Shown in pieces: positions 12,230 through 24,231 of a DNA stretch of 64,000 nt. Both the position numbers and the translations under genes were made by a program. Positions within the stretch are counted from its first letter, which is position 1. Each line of letters begins with the position of its first letter. The stretch is from Physcia stellaris. Taxonomy: Eukaryota; Ascomycota; Lecanoromycetes; Caliciales; Physciaceae. Location of the stretch: the NCBI GenBank assembly GCA_018902385.1, contig JABSSW010000003.1, positions 558,001 through 622,000 of the forward strand, given 5' to 3'. The notes beneath the pieces were generated by a model that made no database searches, was not told where the DNA came from, and worked only from the letters and a program-made list of their open reading frames with translations.

Positions 12230-14588
12230 ATGGTTGCGAACAATGGACTGCTCCGGATATTCTGGCCGTCCGATGTCCCAAGGGACAAAAAGCAAGGCAC
12301 CATAGTTGGATGGAAGAACTCCGACTTGGATATATTTGTCGTGTCTATCCTCCAGGGTGTTGAGGTACGGCTTCAACTGGAAGACGAAATGTTGCATTCC
12401 TGACGCCTGGTGTAGCCTCGAAAGGTGGAAAATGCCTTTAAGGTTGGAACTCTGTTTCGGAACAGCCCACACCCTATCCAACAGATATTGCACTTGTGCA
12501 ACACCTCTTCCATGCATGTACTGGGCATCGTCAACCCATCTGTCTCTCCCCAGGGTTTCGATCCGAAGCTGATCGTGGCGTACACCGAGCCGTCATCCCC
12601 ATTCCCGCAGGTCGCAAGTCCCAGTGACGGTGTCATCACAGTCCAGATAATCATATTCGAGCGACCTTCGCCGAGGCGCATGCAATACCTATCTCTGAAT
12701 CCAATATCACTCGTTCTAGGCGATAAGTTCCTTGTGGATGAATCTGTCTTTTCAATTTTCGATTCAGAAGGGGTTGAGACGGAGAATGCTAGAGAACAGC
12801 GACAGCGGTTGATCGATAAGCTTCAATTGCACACCGTGGTCAGGCATCCTCCTTCAAAAAAAGAGACTCTGCTTCCCATTATACTAAACCAAGTCAATTG
12901 TTCATGGGAGGTCGCGCAGCTTCTTGATAACAACCAGTACCTATTGGGTCCTCGGCAGAAGCGAAGCCTAAGCATGGGGGAAAGAGTTGTTGAATCAGCT
13001 ACGACACTATGGGACTTCATTATTGAGTCGATATGGCATGTTCTAACGGTGTGGCTATATCCGTTGTTGACAAGAGCCTTCGTGACTGGTCTCATATGCC
13101 ATCGATTTGTCGCTGAGATTGTGTTGCGAGTGCTTGAATGGCGCCCAGGCCCCGAAGCAGCAGCTTTGAAGGACGTTTCGGCCACAGCGCAGCAAGTAGA
13201 CATACGACTCCAACAATTCTGTTACTGGCCAATCCAATACTTGACCCTTCGGAAACGGAAGACCGACTGGGAGAGTATCACAGACCGGCACCCTGATTAC
13301 ATCCGCTTCTACAACAGCCTCTGGCTTGTTGCTAACGATGTAATTATAGGCATCGCTCTGGGTTCTTACATTATCGACAATGCTGATTGGGTAGCTTGGC
13401 AAATAAATTACGTTCTGAGTGGCTGGACTGTTGAGGGCTTACAGTCCATGATTGAGTGGCTCATGGACTGGCCTGCTGGTCTGAAGCTTAACAACGAATT
13501 AGCTCGATTTCTTGGTGACCTGTTCTTGTGGGTTATAGAGTATTGGGCTGGTGGGTTGGATCGCCTGCAGTGGAAAAGAGTATGTACGCTGATGCCTCTT
13601 AGAATGCGTCGCCAACCTACGCCCGTACTTGCCTCAAGTTATCTATTTCATCGGATTCTCAAGCTTCGCAGGAGCCACCATGCCGATATCGCTGTTTTCC
13701 GATCTCCTGTCGCTGTTGACAGTCCATATTTACTGCTTCTACACCGCCTCTGCTCGCATATTTCACTGGCAACTGACAATCATCGTCTCACTCTTTCACC
13801 TTTTCCGTGGAAAAAAGCACAATGTGCTGCGGAATCGTATTGACTCATGTGACTATGACCTCGATCAATTACTGCTCGGCACTATCTTGTTTACACTTTT
13901 GTTTTTTCTCCTACCCACCATACTTGTGTTCTATATTACATTTACATCGGCTAGACTGGCCATCATATCGCTCAAGGCGGCCTTGGATACACTACTGGCT
14001 TGTCTCAACCACTTTCCTCTGTTTGCATTAATGCTTCGCGTTAAGGATTCACGGCGTCTCCCTGGTTCGTTGCAGCCTTCAGCATCCCGCCCAAATTTTG
14101 ACTGACTGTTGCTAGGTGGCATACGTTTTGAGCTTCAAGATGCCCCCTCATTCGCAACGTCCTCTGTTATATTCGATAGCACACCTCCAACCTCGTACAT
14201 CATGCTTCAGGTAAAATGCGCCGATCCCGTCACTTGATTCTGATTTTCGGCAATCATCCCAGCTGTGATCGGGTGCTGACTAGAACGATAGTCCGTCCCA
14301 CTCTCACTCCGAGCCATGTTCGATCAGTACTTTCAGCTCGGTCATCGGATCCGCAAGCATTACCTATCACCAAGCGTCCTACTCTGCTTAGCCACGGGGC
14401 AATTTCTACCCCCCATTCATCGCAAAAGCCTTTACAGCTTACAGTACAGCATGCTACCCGCTCGCCGCGCCGGTATTTTAGAAGTCTGGGCATGGCTAAT
14501 TGAAGACTCGCCACCGTCATCTGCCATGAATGACAGCAAGACAAAGTCTCCATTCAAGATGGGGAATGGTCAAAGGAAATTCAGATAG
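12230..14588 (+). CDS. GPI1: GPI-GlcNAc transferase complex subunit Gpi1/PIG-Q
   Basis: Gpi1 is a membrane subunit of the ER complex that adds GlcNAc to phosphatidylinositol, the first step of GPI-anchor synthesis. Five exons (12230-12364, 12416-13550, 13603-14064, 14116-14210, 14292-14588) give 707 residues. The N-terminus (LLRIFWPSDVPRD, SVQII-like VQIIIFERPSPRRMQYLSL) matches fungal Gpi1. The C-terminal half holds several membrane segments and the highly conserved blocks HLFRGKKHNVLRNRIDSCDYD and LDQLLLGTILFTLLFFLLPT. The 52-bp intron 13551-13602 was chosen because a shorter 23-bp alternative is too small and out of phase; it yields EYWAECVANLRPYLP. Start at 12230 is the first ATG in frame with the RIFWPSDV block. 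Confidence 0.94.
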
Positions 14589-14642
14589 AAAAGTTCAAAG
14601 AAAAAGACGTTCATTCCGATCAGTTTCACTATGAAACATGCT

Positions 14643-16075
14643 CTAATGTGACACCACCGAAGTTATTGACGACGAGTCATTATCGTTAATCGCCTCCGGC
14701 TCATATTCCGAATCGCTGTCTTTCGTCCCCTGTGCAACATGCTCATTGCCCTCCGGCCTCAACCTGCTACCTTGCTGTTCGGACCGCGGCTCTGGCATAT
14801 TCTGAACGCCTAGCCCCCCGTTAGAACCACTGTCTGCTACCTTTGTTGCAGACTCCTCCTCACGGCGTCCTCTCTTATCAACCATCTGCCTTTCAGGATG
14901 CAGCCCTGACGACTCCCTGATCACTGATGTCTCACCGCCTGGGGATCCCTCTCCGTTTTCGCCTTCATTAGACTGCGGCTCCGGTGATCTTCTAATCCCT
15001 GCGCCCTGCTGGGTAGAATTGGACTCATTGCCGCGTCCGTTCATCTCGATATCTCCTGTCGCAGACGGCGGCTGTACGGCTTCTGTTGCATTCTCCACGG
15101 GGCCTTTGACACTTATACCTTCACAGCCCGGGCAAACGAAAAACCTCCGCAAGGCCTGCGTCCCCTCCTTTCCTTTCCAGTCCACGACATCAATCGAACA
15201 GCGACAGCATAGTCTCATAGGCCCGACCCTCTCTTCTTTCATTGAAGAGGGCATGTACCCGATCCTGAATTCCACTTCACCATCAAAGCGTGCCTTCGCT
15301 CTCATAAGGGCAGACTCCATGCAGTCAAAGCATAATACTTTCGCCTCCTTATGGTCCGACCCTGGACAAGAACAGCCGAGGATGAGTCTCTGCCCTCCGC
15401 GCCTCTCTTTTTGTTGCTCGAGGTGTCGTACTCCGCACGCTTCGCACAACGGGAGCCATTTCACCTTCAGCAAGCGGGGATTGGTGTCTTTGAAATGGTG
15501 CCAAGCGAGCCGGTGACACGTGTAACAGACGTAGTACGGTCCGCGAGGATGATTGGCACGGTTTTGGCAGATGGCGAGTTGGGGACTGTGGACCGGGCGC
15601 GGGAGCAGCCCGTCTTGTTGATCCTCCCAGGCGCCGACGATGTCCCTGTGTCCTGGGAAGAAGGCCGGGTTCTCGTCGCACTCGCGGATCTCGATGATAG
15701 GGGGAGTTTGACGCCGAATTCGACCGCGCTGCTCATCGTCCGGAGCGGTGGGTCCTGAGCTTCGATGGAGGGACGAGTTGGTGCTTGGTGTTGAGGAGGC
15801 AGGATTGCGTGCAGCCGTCTGGGAGTCGGCGTGGCGTATGAGCGGATCTGTGTCGCTGACTGGCGGTTCAGCATGCCTGGCCGGGCTGCGCTGACGTCTG
15901 CAGGGATGCGCGGATGCAGACCATTTGGGTGGAATCGCCGAGGTTTGCGTGATAGCAATCGCTCGGTCGAAGGCGATGGTTGTGGTTGCCCAGGTTGTGC
16001 TGGGGGTTGAGTTGGGGTGGGTGTTGATGGGGTTACCATCACCGCGAGAGGCGCGACCGGATTCTGTTGCGCCAT
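14643..16075 (-). CDS. Cys-rich protein of unknown function
   Basis: I do not recognise this family. The N-terminal third is Pro/Ser/Thr-rich and disordered. A central region of about 200 residues carries ordered Cys/His pairs that look like metal sites: YYVCYTCHRLAWHHF, LCEACGVRHLE, CSCPGSDH, CFDCMES, LCCRCSIDV and FFVCPGCEG. The C-terminal 130 residues are low-complexity and acidic. Two frames are open over 15467-16075. The Cys-rich frame has no ATG upstream, whereas the other starts MAQQNPVAPL. A 62-bp intron (15860-15921, weak GTCTGC donor, CAG acceptor, CTGAA branch-like site) joins them in phase and gives 456 residues. The Cys spacing suggests a zinc-binding module, possibly nuclear; that is inference. 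Confidence 0.7.
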
Positions 16076-16542
16076 CTTGATAGAGAGTCTAGGTCGTATG
16101 GTGGTCTGTCAGGTCAAGAGGATGTATTGGTTGGCTCATTCCATGAAGGTTTGGACATGGGAAAGGCATTGTTTGTCATTGAGGTGATGCCAAGGATTGA
16201 GGACAATGACTCTACCTGGCAAGCCCCCCTAGTGTTGATAGACGTGTTGTTTATACGGGAGGTGAAGTGTGTTGTACAACGCGTTGACTTGCTTTTATCC
16301 AAGGCGAGCCATGAACACATCTTGGGAGGTTTCAATATCTGCTTCCCTCTCACATCCTTTGACGTGGAGCATAATGGTTGTTTTGCTTAAAACATAACAA
16401 ATATCGTAGCCGCGAGCCATGCTGAATTATATGATTGCCATGTCGTTATACTTCGTCTTTGGGGTAAATATCAAAAATAAACTGGGTAGAATTATGCATT
16501 GCGGAAGGGGTATCACTTTTCGCTCCAAGCAGCCCTGAGATA
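16076..16542. other. Intergenic, 467 bp
   Basis: Upstream of the Cys-rich protein gene and downstream of MSH2, both minus strand. Open frames of about 80-107 codons exist on both strands but lack family features. No repeat or RNA gene seen. Confidence 0.55.
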
Positions 16543-19389
16543 TCACAACGCCTTGACTGACTGGAAGAAGGGATTATTGAGCAATTTCTCATTACCCATG
16601 ATGAGCGCCTTCATTTTAGCCACCTGATCCTCCTTGCTCATGTTTTGGTCGTTCGTCTCTTGTTTCCACTGGGCAAGTATCTCCTTTAACAGCACGTTTC
16701 CCTCCTCAACGTCCTGCTTCGAATGAGAGACATAATTCTCGTCGTGCTTGGTAGAGAAATCTTCTAGTTCATCTGCTTTGCGCTTGGCCATGTTAATGAC
16801 CTTTTGAGGGAACCTGACAAGCTCGGCGACATGAATGCCAAAGCTCTGGTCACAAACGCCATCTTCCACTTTGTACAGGAGCGTGACTTCTCGGCGCTCC
16901 TTGTTGGTGTCTCCGATGTGTGCAACGACGTGCAGGTTCTGGACTTGTGGATAGTCATTGACAAGCGCTGTCAGCTCGTGGAAGTGGGTGGCAAACATAG
17001 CGAAACATTTAATCTCCTTGATGATGTGCTCTGAGATAGCCCAGGCGAGTCCAAACCCATCATACGTACTGGTGCCACGACCTAGTTCATCGATGATGAT
17101 GAGAGACTCGGATGTTGCTGATTTGAGGATATTCGCCGTTTCCAACATCTCTGCCATGAACGTAGATACTCCCTTAAGCTGGGAATCACTAGCACCCACA
17201 CGTGCTAGGATGCTATCAAACAGGGTGATTTCGGCTTCTGAACAAGGCACAAAGCAGCCGATTTGGGCCATCAAAGCAATGACGCCTATTTGCCGGATGT
17301 ATGTAGACTTTCCACCCATATTTGGGCCTGTGATAATCAGAAACTCCGAGCTTCCTCGGATGAGAGAGACATCGTTGGTGATGAACTGAACATCATCTTG
17401 CATCTCCATGCATGGATGTCTTGCTTCTTTTAGTATGGTGTTACCTTCGCCACGAGGGTGCATTTTTGGTCGAACGTATGATGTTGGCGCATGTACCGAG
17501 ACATGAGCAAAGCTGACAATCACGTCGAGATGGGAAAGCACACCAGCAAGCTTTTCGAGGACTGGACAGTAGGATGCCGCGACGTTGACGACTTCGCTCA
17601 CAAGGCCGGTCTGCGTACGCTTGTAGTTTTCCGAAAGCTGATCATGTTCACGACGCATGGTCTGCATGGAGGACGTGGTAAAATAGACACCGTTCTTCTG
17701 GGTCGAACATTCTTGATATTGCTTCTTATTTCGTATGCAGCCCGCTTCAGTTCTTGTAAGGCGAAAGCACCAACCGTGAACTCTATGATTTTCAAGGAAT
17801 AGCTTTTTCTCGGTGTCCTGGTCAAGATCTTTACCTACTTTTGTGTGCTCTACGTCCATTTCATATTTCAATTTCTCCAATTTCTTCCGGATAATCCTTA
17901 AGCTCTCATCGAACTCTGGCTTGATGCTAAATTCGTGATGATCAAGGGCGTCTAGATCCACGGTTGTCTCTACCATTTCTTGCAATTTAGCCAGGCTATT
18001 TGAATAGTCAATGAGTTTCGAAGTGTATTCTGCTTCAAGCGGATCCTTGTATTTTTCGTCCATGATTCCCTCCAGTGTGCCGATGAAGCCTGGAATACGA
18101 ATGACTACCTGATATGCTCGAACAACATCTTCTAGATTAGCCATCTTTCGCTGAAATCTCTTCGACAGACGGTAGAGATCTGGTATCGAGCGCAGGTGCT
18201 CTTCTTGCATGGTCTGCCGCAGCTCAGTGTCCTCAACAAAAGCCTCTACAAGCTGTTGGCGCCTCTCGATTTCCTCGAGACTCATTAAGGGCTGTTTTAG
18301 CCACTGAGAAAGCAGACGACTGCCAACAGGTGTCTTGCAATGGTTCAATAGACCATAAAGACTCATGGTTTTCGATCCATCGCGCGGGCCTGGCATGAGA
18401 TTGAGCGCCTTTAGCGCCGAGGCGTCCAGTTTCATATATTGTGCTAGATCATGTTGGTATAGCTGATACTGGCCGAAATTAGATGGGTCTGAAAGTGCGC
18501 CGAGATACTTGATGAGGGCGGCCGCCGAGCCCATCGCCAATTTCAAATCAGTCTGCGGCAGTGTGCCTGCTGCACGTTCCTCTCTGAGAAGCCTCGTCAA
18601 GTCTTGCTCAATGTCTTTTGTACCGAAGTCGCCAACGGTCCGCTCTGACAAAGCAATGCCACAGTTATCGGCTATAGTTCTGAGCTTGGCTAATTCCGGA
18701 TCTTTTTTCTGCGCGTCTGCTGGCAACAGTAGCTCCTTCACTCTAACTGAATCAACAAGGATTCGAAGTTTGAATACAAGTCGTTGTCCAGAAACTCGCT
18801 AACGCCGAGCTCACGGACACTAGCATCTGCAAAGCAAACGCCAACATTACGAGCTTCCGATGCTTTCGCCGAAACCTTGACTGCTAGTATGATAGGAGCC
18901 GAGTCGACTTGGCCTCCCAGCTCATCCTCGACATCCTGAAGGTTTCCAGGAGACGCTTGTTTCCTCAGCTTCCACTGCATGCGGCCTGTAGTTTCCCAGA
19001 TCTCGATCCGCTTGCCTAACTTGAAGAGAGCCTCTCGTAGAAAATTGCGGTACACTGTCATCGTCATGGTCACAGAAGGCAGTCCGGTGTCGAGTTTGCC
19101 GAGCTGTCTGAGGACAGACATCGTCTTGTACATCTGCGTTCGTTGAATAAGAGGCGGGGCACAAAGATAAAGGTCCATACATACTGTACGAGCGATGAAA
19201 GCAGCATCATCCCCATGTGCTGTGTACCAGTCTCCTCGATCGAATATCCGAATAGTTTCGTCATCCTTGTGAGGTAATCCACGGAAGAATTTAATAAAGC
19301 CAACCTCGTCATCAACCTGATTACTGTCAGTCTAGCAGAGTACGGCTGTAGATGTCTCCTTGTACCTTAAGCTCCGGTCGTGAACCCAT
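16543..19389 (-). CDS. MSH2: DNA mismatch repair protein Msh2, one apparent frameshift
   Basis: Msh2 pairs with Msh3 or Msh6 to detect mispaired bases and small loops in the nucleus. Exons 19389-19366, 19316-19185 and 19133-16543 would give about 915 residues. The N-terminal mismatch-binding domain starts MGSRPELKVDDEVGFIKFF and includes IRIFDRGDWYTAHG. The core and lever domains follow. The MutS ATPase shows Walker A TGPNMGGKSTYIRQ, the switch FDSILARVGASDSQLKGVSTF, Walker B IIIDELGRGTSTYDG and the H-loop FATHFHELT. Near 18742-18747 the frame breaks: SNFESLLIQLE ends in a stop, while VKELLLPADAQKKDPELAKLR continues one frame over. The family runs straight through here (IQL-G-VKE) and no intron of realistic size fits, so one base appears missing. 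It is either a sequence error or a loss-of-function allele. Confidence 0.95.
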
Positions 19390-19902
19390 AGCTCCGTCTC
19401 CTCTTGCTGCTCTCTGCTGGACTCCAATGCAATGTATAATAGCCAAGAAGGACTTCGTGATGGCAAGTACTGCCTACCTCGAAACCGAATAGGGCTGTCG
19501 ACGCGACGCGTAGGAATCACGAGGTGCATAGACTAATTACAGTACTCGGGCCTAAGGTATCATATCTCCGATAAGGTCAAGGGGTCAGTACAGTACTCGT
19601 ACCTCCGACTCTAAGAATGAGTCTCCATATAATAATCATAAGTAGCACATTACATCAAGATCATCGCCGAAGATATCAGCGTATCTCATGCAGATGCACT
19701 CGATGGTCAATGCTACCAAGTGAGCATCGGTCCAGCCGAATGCAACTCTCCCCTTGCTTCCGTGTATAGGATACTGAATCTTTATCCTGCGAGGTTTCAA
19801 AGATTCTTTGACTGGTGAGACAACAAGGAATGTGTTCAATGTGTTCTCCTTATATCCCCTCGGCCTCCCCTGCTTCACTATGGCCTGGTTTACGACTACT
19901 GT
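19390..19902. promoter_or_regulatory. Divergent upstream region of MSH2 and the GT32 gene
   Basis: 513 bp between two divergent starts. Short open frames on both strands (for example minus 19636-19878) show no family features. No conserved site was identified with confidence. Confidence 0.5.
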
Positions 19903-21062
19903 ATGGAGATGGGGTGGTTATCGTCATCAGAAGCCAAGTCGATTCGCACGCTACTTGCTGTTTACTGCATTATATCCAGTCTTTTCTGTCTCTATTTCAT
20001 CGAACGCCTCAAGACCGATTCTTGCTCTCAAGAGATTCCTATAAGTCAAACCCTCTCACTCTCACAGATTGATTTTCCTCGTAAGATATGGCAGACTTCG
20101 AAGCTAGGTCCCGGCGGACTGGAAGAGGAGGACCGAAAGGCTATCCAGTCATGGGTGAAATTGAACCAGAAGCACAGATATGAAATCCTCACTCAACACA
20201 GCGCTGAGAGCTATGTGAGAAACACATTTCCGCATCGTTACGATATTCAAGAGACCTTCTTGGACATTGCAGATCCTATCCTTCGAGCGGACCTTGTTCG
20301 CTATCTGGTCTTGCTGTGAGTGCATTCGCGCAAACTGTTTGTTGAGTAGCCGCTTCGTTCATGGACATCCATCACAAGCATATTCTTCTCTCCCAACGGA
20401 CTGCGTACTATATTCTGATGGGAGAGATGCTGACTTCGTTTGCGTTCAGCGGGGACGGAGGCGTGTATAGCGACATCGACACGATGTCGTTAAAGCCTAT
20501 TGAGGATTGGATTCCTTCCAACTTCAAAGATCGTGCAAATTTAGTAATCGGAATCGAGTACGATCGACGCGACGGCAACCGCTGGGTCGACTGGACCATG
20601 GACTTACAATTCTGTACCTGGGCAATATTGGCGAAGCCCGGACATCCGCTGATGCAGATGACGGTAGACCAAGTTATTTCTCGTCTCAAACGACTTGCGC
20701 TTAGTCAGGGTACGACCGTATCCGACATCAAGGCTACAAGAGAAGAAGTTCTCGAAACAACAGGGCCTGCCCTGTTCACGAGGATGGTCTTCGAAGGTCT
20801 TTCGAAGGTTACTGGCTCGAATTTCACCTATCTAAATGTTACTCAGCTTACCGCACCGCGACTAGTCGGCGACGTTCTAATCTTGCCGATCAATGCATTC
20901 GGATGCGGTCAGGCTCATTCCAACAGTGGTAGTCCAGAGGATGATACTGCCCTTGTTCAGCATCTCTTCAAGGGCTCTTGGAAGAATGATCATCGATTTG
21001 AGCAGCTCGAAAAGCTTTTCTCACGCGATCACACGCAAGAAGAAGAAAAGCCTAGTGAATGA
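19903..21062 (+). CDS. GT32 family glycosyltransferase, Och1-like type II membrane protein
   Basis: Two exons (19903-20315, 20450-21062) encode 341 residues. A short cytosolic tail and a single membrane anchor (about 17-36, LLAVYCIISSLFCLYFIE) place it in the secretory pathway, probably Golgi. The GT32 core follows: FPRKIWQTSKL, DPILRADLVRYLVLL, and GDGGVYSDIDTMSLKPIEDW, which contains the metal- and sugar-nucleotide-binding DxD (DID). Two NxT sequons lie near residue 245. The family includes the alpha-1,6-mannosyltransferase Och1 and several relatives; the exact acceptor is not resolvable. The 134-bp intron (20316-20449) is more than twice the local norm and its 3' part is open in the downstream frame, so internal initiation could be mistaken for a separate gene. 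Start at 19903 is the first ATG giving the anchor. Confidence 0.88.
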
Positions 21063-21264
21063 GCATACTCACACGCAAGATCACGACAAAGACCAAATGT
21101 TCTGATGGCTTCACCATGGGTATCCTCTGTATCTGTATCTTGCAATCTGATTGGTGATTGTCCATGTAACATGCTTAGTTTAGGAGGAGAACTCTGATTG
21201 CAGTCGTGGGTCAGGACCTCACTAAATCTTGGGGCCTGTTAGGTTTGGAAGAATACCAACACAC

Positions 21265-21338
21265 GCTGCCGTCACTGGCACATTGAACTTATGTGGTGCA
21301 TGCTGCCGTCACCGGCACATTGACTTCATGTGGACAAT
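21265..21338. repeat. Two-copy 37-bp imperfect tandem repeat
   Basis: Copies at 21265-21301 and 21302-21338 both begin GCTGCCGTCA and share CGGCACATTGA-like and TTATGTGG/TTCATGTGG cores, with a handful of differences. It sits about 190-260 bp upstream of the chitinase ATG, so it could duplicate a regulatory site; that is inference. Confidence 0.8.
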
Positions 21339-21432
21339 GAGAGTATGAAGGTCTACGATGTATGTGTTCATCGAGCTTTCCAACTGGGGTGATAATTTTG
21401 TGAACGCTCCCATTCAACAGTAAATCGTCCTC

Positions 21433-21438
21433 TATAAA
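21433..21438 (+). promoter_or_regulatory. TATA box of the chitinase gene
   Basis: TATAAA in the context CCTCTATAAAAGCTC lies 90 bp before the chitinase start codon, a usual distance for a fungal core promoter with a short leader. Confidence 0.6.
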
Positions 21439-21527
21439 AGCTCGCCGAATTCCCCGTCAAAGGTGCTCTCTCCCTGCTCATCTTTAAAAAAGTCCTGGTG
21501 ACTCGACCCCTTTCCTTGTCTAATACG

Positions 21528-23213
21528 ATGATCTCCCTATTGTTATCTTTCTTTCTTATCTTTGTAGGCTGCTCGAGCTCCTCAATTCCTCATTTCATAC
21601 GTAGTCCCTCGAGTGCTACCCACGAGTTGCGACAATTGTCAAATCAAGCAAACACGACTGGCGGAGTGGGGAGTAGAGCCGTTGCTTATTTCGCGGACTG
21701 GTAAACTCAGACAAGGCTCGTGTAGAAGATGTCAGCACTGAACAGCACTCAGGGACATCTATAACAGAAGTTACAACGCGCAAGACCTGCCCGTTGACAA
21801 ACTCACCCACGTTCTTTTCGCCTTCGCAAATATTAGGAATGAGACTGGGGAGGTGTAAGTACTCCATCATCGTGCAACAGAGGTGGATGAACTCATGGTG
21901 GACCTTGCTAACTTCTGATACTTAGCTTTCTCAAAGACACATGGAGTGATACAGTAAGTACAGTAAAAAGTTTTACGAACCCAAGGCTAATACCTTCAAG
22001 GACAAGCACTATCCTAGCGACTCATTCAATGAAACAGGTGCGTATTATAGGACCAGCTGCTGGAATCTTATGCTGAATGAATTGAAGGTACAAACGTCTA
22101 TGGATCTATGAAGCAGTTGTACCTACTCAAGAAGAAGAATCGGCACCTGAAAGTCCAATTATCCATCGGAGGCTTCAGTTGGTCCTCAAACTTTGCTCAG
22201 CCAGCCTCGACCAAAGAAGGCAGAGCAAATTTCGCAAAGACTGCTGTGAAACTTGTTCAAGACTTGGGACTTGACGGTAAGGTTCCACAGGAAGACTTAG
22301 GTACTGTGTCGCAATGACAATTGACTGGGGTGTACTAAGGGATTGACATCGACTGGGAATACCCCAACGACGACAAAGAAGCTGGAAACATGGTTGATCT
22401 TTTGGAGGCCACTCGCAACGTAAGTCATACTAGTTGCCAAAATGCAACATCAAGGTGATTGACAGAGACTAGGAGCTCAGTGCTTCCCCCCATGGCAAGG
22501 ACATGCTCCTCTCATTAGCCTGCCCAGCAGGTCTCAAACACTATGAGAAATTGCACATTCAAGCCATGGACAAGTACTTAGACTTCTGGAACCTCATGGC
22601 CTATGACTACTCCGGCTCTTGGGACACCATCGCTGCGCACCAAGCCAACCTGTACCCCTCGAAATCCGATAACAAAACCACGCCTTTCGCAACCTCAACG
22701 GCCGTGGACTACTATAAATCTCAGGGCGTGTCTCCATCGAAGCTGGTTCTCGGTATGCCGCTATATGGACGATCTTTTCTGGCTACTGATGGACCCGGGA
22801 AACCGTTCAACGGTACTGATAAAGGTAGTTTTGAAAAAGGAGTATGGGATTTCAAGGCTTTACCTCAGGACGGAGCCAAGGAGATAGTCGACAAAGCCAT
22901 TGGAGCGAGCTGGAGCTATGATGCCGGTAAGAGAGTGATGATAAGCTACGATACTAAAGAAGTGGCAAAGATGAAGTTAGAATTCATTCAGCAGCAACGT
23001 CTTGGGGGTGCGATGTGGTGGGAGAGCAGTGGTGATAAGGCTGGTGACGAGGGTATCATATCAACAGTAAGTGAACCTTGATTACTTGTAAGAAGGATTG
23101 CTAAACTTGACTAGGTTGTAAATGGCTTACAAAATCTGGATCGGAGCCAGAATACACTCGAGTATCCGAACTCGAAGTACGACAATATTAGGCAAGGGAT
23201 CCCAAAAGAGTGA
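21528..23213 (+). CDS. Secreted GH18 chitinase
   Basis: Eight exons (21528-21700, 21753-21854, 21926-21953, 22001-22037, 22088-22276, 22340-22419, 22473-23066, 23115-23213) encode 433 residues. The N-terminus [19 protein letters not shown] is a signal peptide. GH18 landmarks in order: [16 protein letters not shown] (barrel strand 1), [24 protein letters not shown] (SxGG), [12 protein letters not shown] with the DxxDxDxE catalytic motif (Glu is the acid/base), [14 protein letters not shown] and [12 protein letters not shown] (strand 8 Trp). GMPLYGRSF is typical of the fungal class V group with a chitinase insertion domain. It should cleave beta-1,4-GlcNAc chains in the wall or outside the cell. 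No chitin-binding module is seen. All splice sites are GT-AG and in phase. Eight exons including pieces of 28 and 37 nt is more fragmented than its neighbours. Confidence 0.93.
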
Positions 23214-24231
23214 GAAGTGCGTGACAATGCAAGCTTCTAGGCCTGGAGCCCGATTATGAAGCTGATGTATAGCATATTGTAATATAAATAATCCCAGACT
23301 GGGGCAGTGTACTATAGCGACTCAACGGGGAGTATCAGTATTTCACTTGGAGAAAGGGTAGAAGACCTGACCTCTATACATTATTCTTCCTTTCCAAGCC
23401 AATCCACTGTGTCAGATTCCAGTTGGGTGTATCACTCATTCTCTGATTCAGGACGCCCAATTCTACGCTTGTAGCTCATTCCTCAACTTTGACAGCCGAG
23501 TTGCCCGTGAAGTAACACCAAGGATGATGTAGCTCATCTATCATAGCTCGTTGACTTCAAACGATCTCGGTCCTATCCTACGGGCTTATGTAGGTGCTGA
23601 CTTAGGCGTGTTCAGCTAACGAAGTCGAGGGACGAGCGGAAGACTGGTCAATTGGGAGGCTTGCCTCATGAAAAGGATTCGTAAATCGCTCAAAGGCGCC
23701 TAGGCGGGAGACTGCCAGTATGTTGCGTAAATGCAAGGCATCGTAGGCGTAGAGTTTGGGGGACCAGAGCGTATGGAGAGCTTTGATCTTTTCACGGACG
23801 GTCAATGGGAAGGCAATTCCACAATGATGATTGTGTGGAGATGGTGAAGTGTGATTGAGAGAATATGCAAGAAACCGTTAGATTAGAAGAAATAATCCAG
23901 TCCGAACCTGGTCTGTAAATCATAGTACTTCATATCAAATGACTAGTGAGGGAAAGGATATTATCCTGACATCACCACTAGTACCTTTGATTCTGTCGAA
24001 AAGGTGACTTCTGGAGTGGGGGACATGGGTTCTACAGTCAGTAAACGTATATTAATGTGGATATAATGATGTTTGAGCTAATAGTATCGGCTTCAGTATC
24101 AGACAAAGAAAATACACGCTGACCATATGCAGCTGCGTTGGAAATCAGGTCCGAAGTTGTATTGCTTATCTTCGATGATCTAGCATAAAGGTTGTACTGC
24201 ACGAGCTGACGATTGTCACACTACATTCCCT
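23214..24231. other. Convergent intergenic region, about 1 kb
   Basis: Between the 3' ends of the chitinase (plus) and the ubiquitin-eS31 gene (minus). One minus-strand frame at 23602-23805 (67 codons) has no family features. Nothing else recognised. Confidence 0.55.

Larger units (their letters stand above)
21063..21527. other. Intergenic upstream of the chitinase
   Basis: 465 bp containing the 3' flank of the GT32 gene, a two-copy 37-bp tandem repeat and a TATA box, listed separately. No coding sequence. Confidence 0.6.

Noticed and set aside
20361-20449. Possible separate gene starting inside the GT32 intron (MDIHHKH...)
   Set aside because: The frame simply continues into exon 2; splicing at 20316-20449 restores the conserved LLGDGGVYSDID block.
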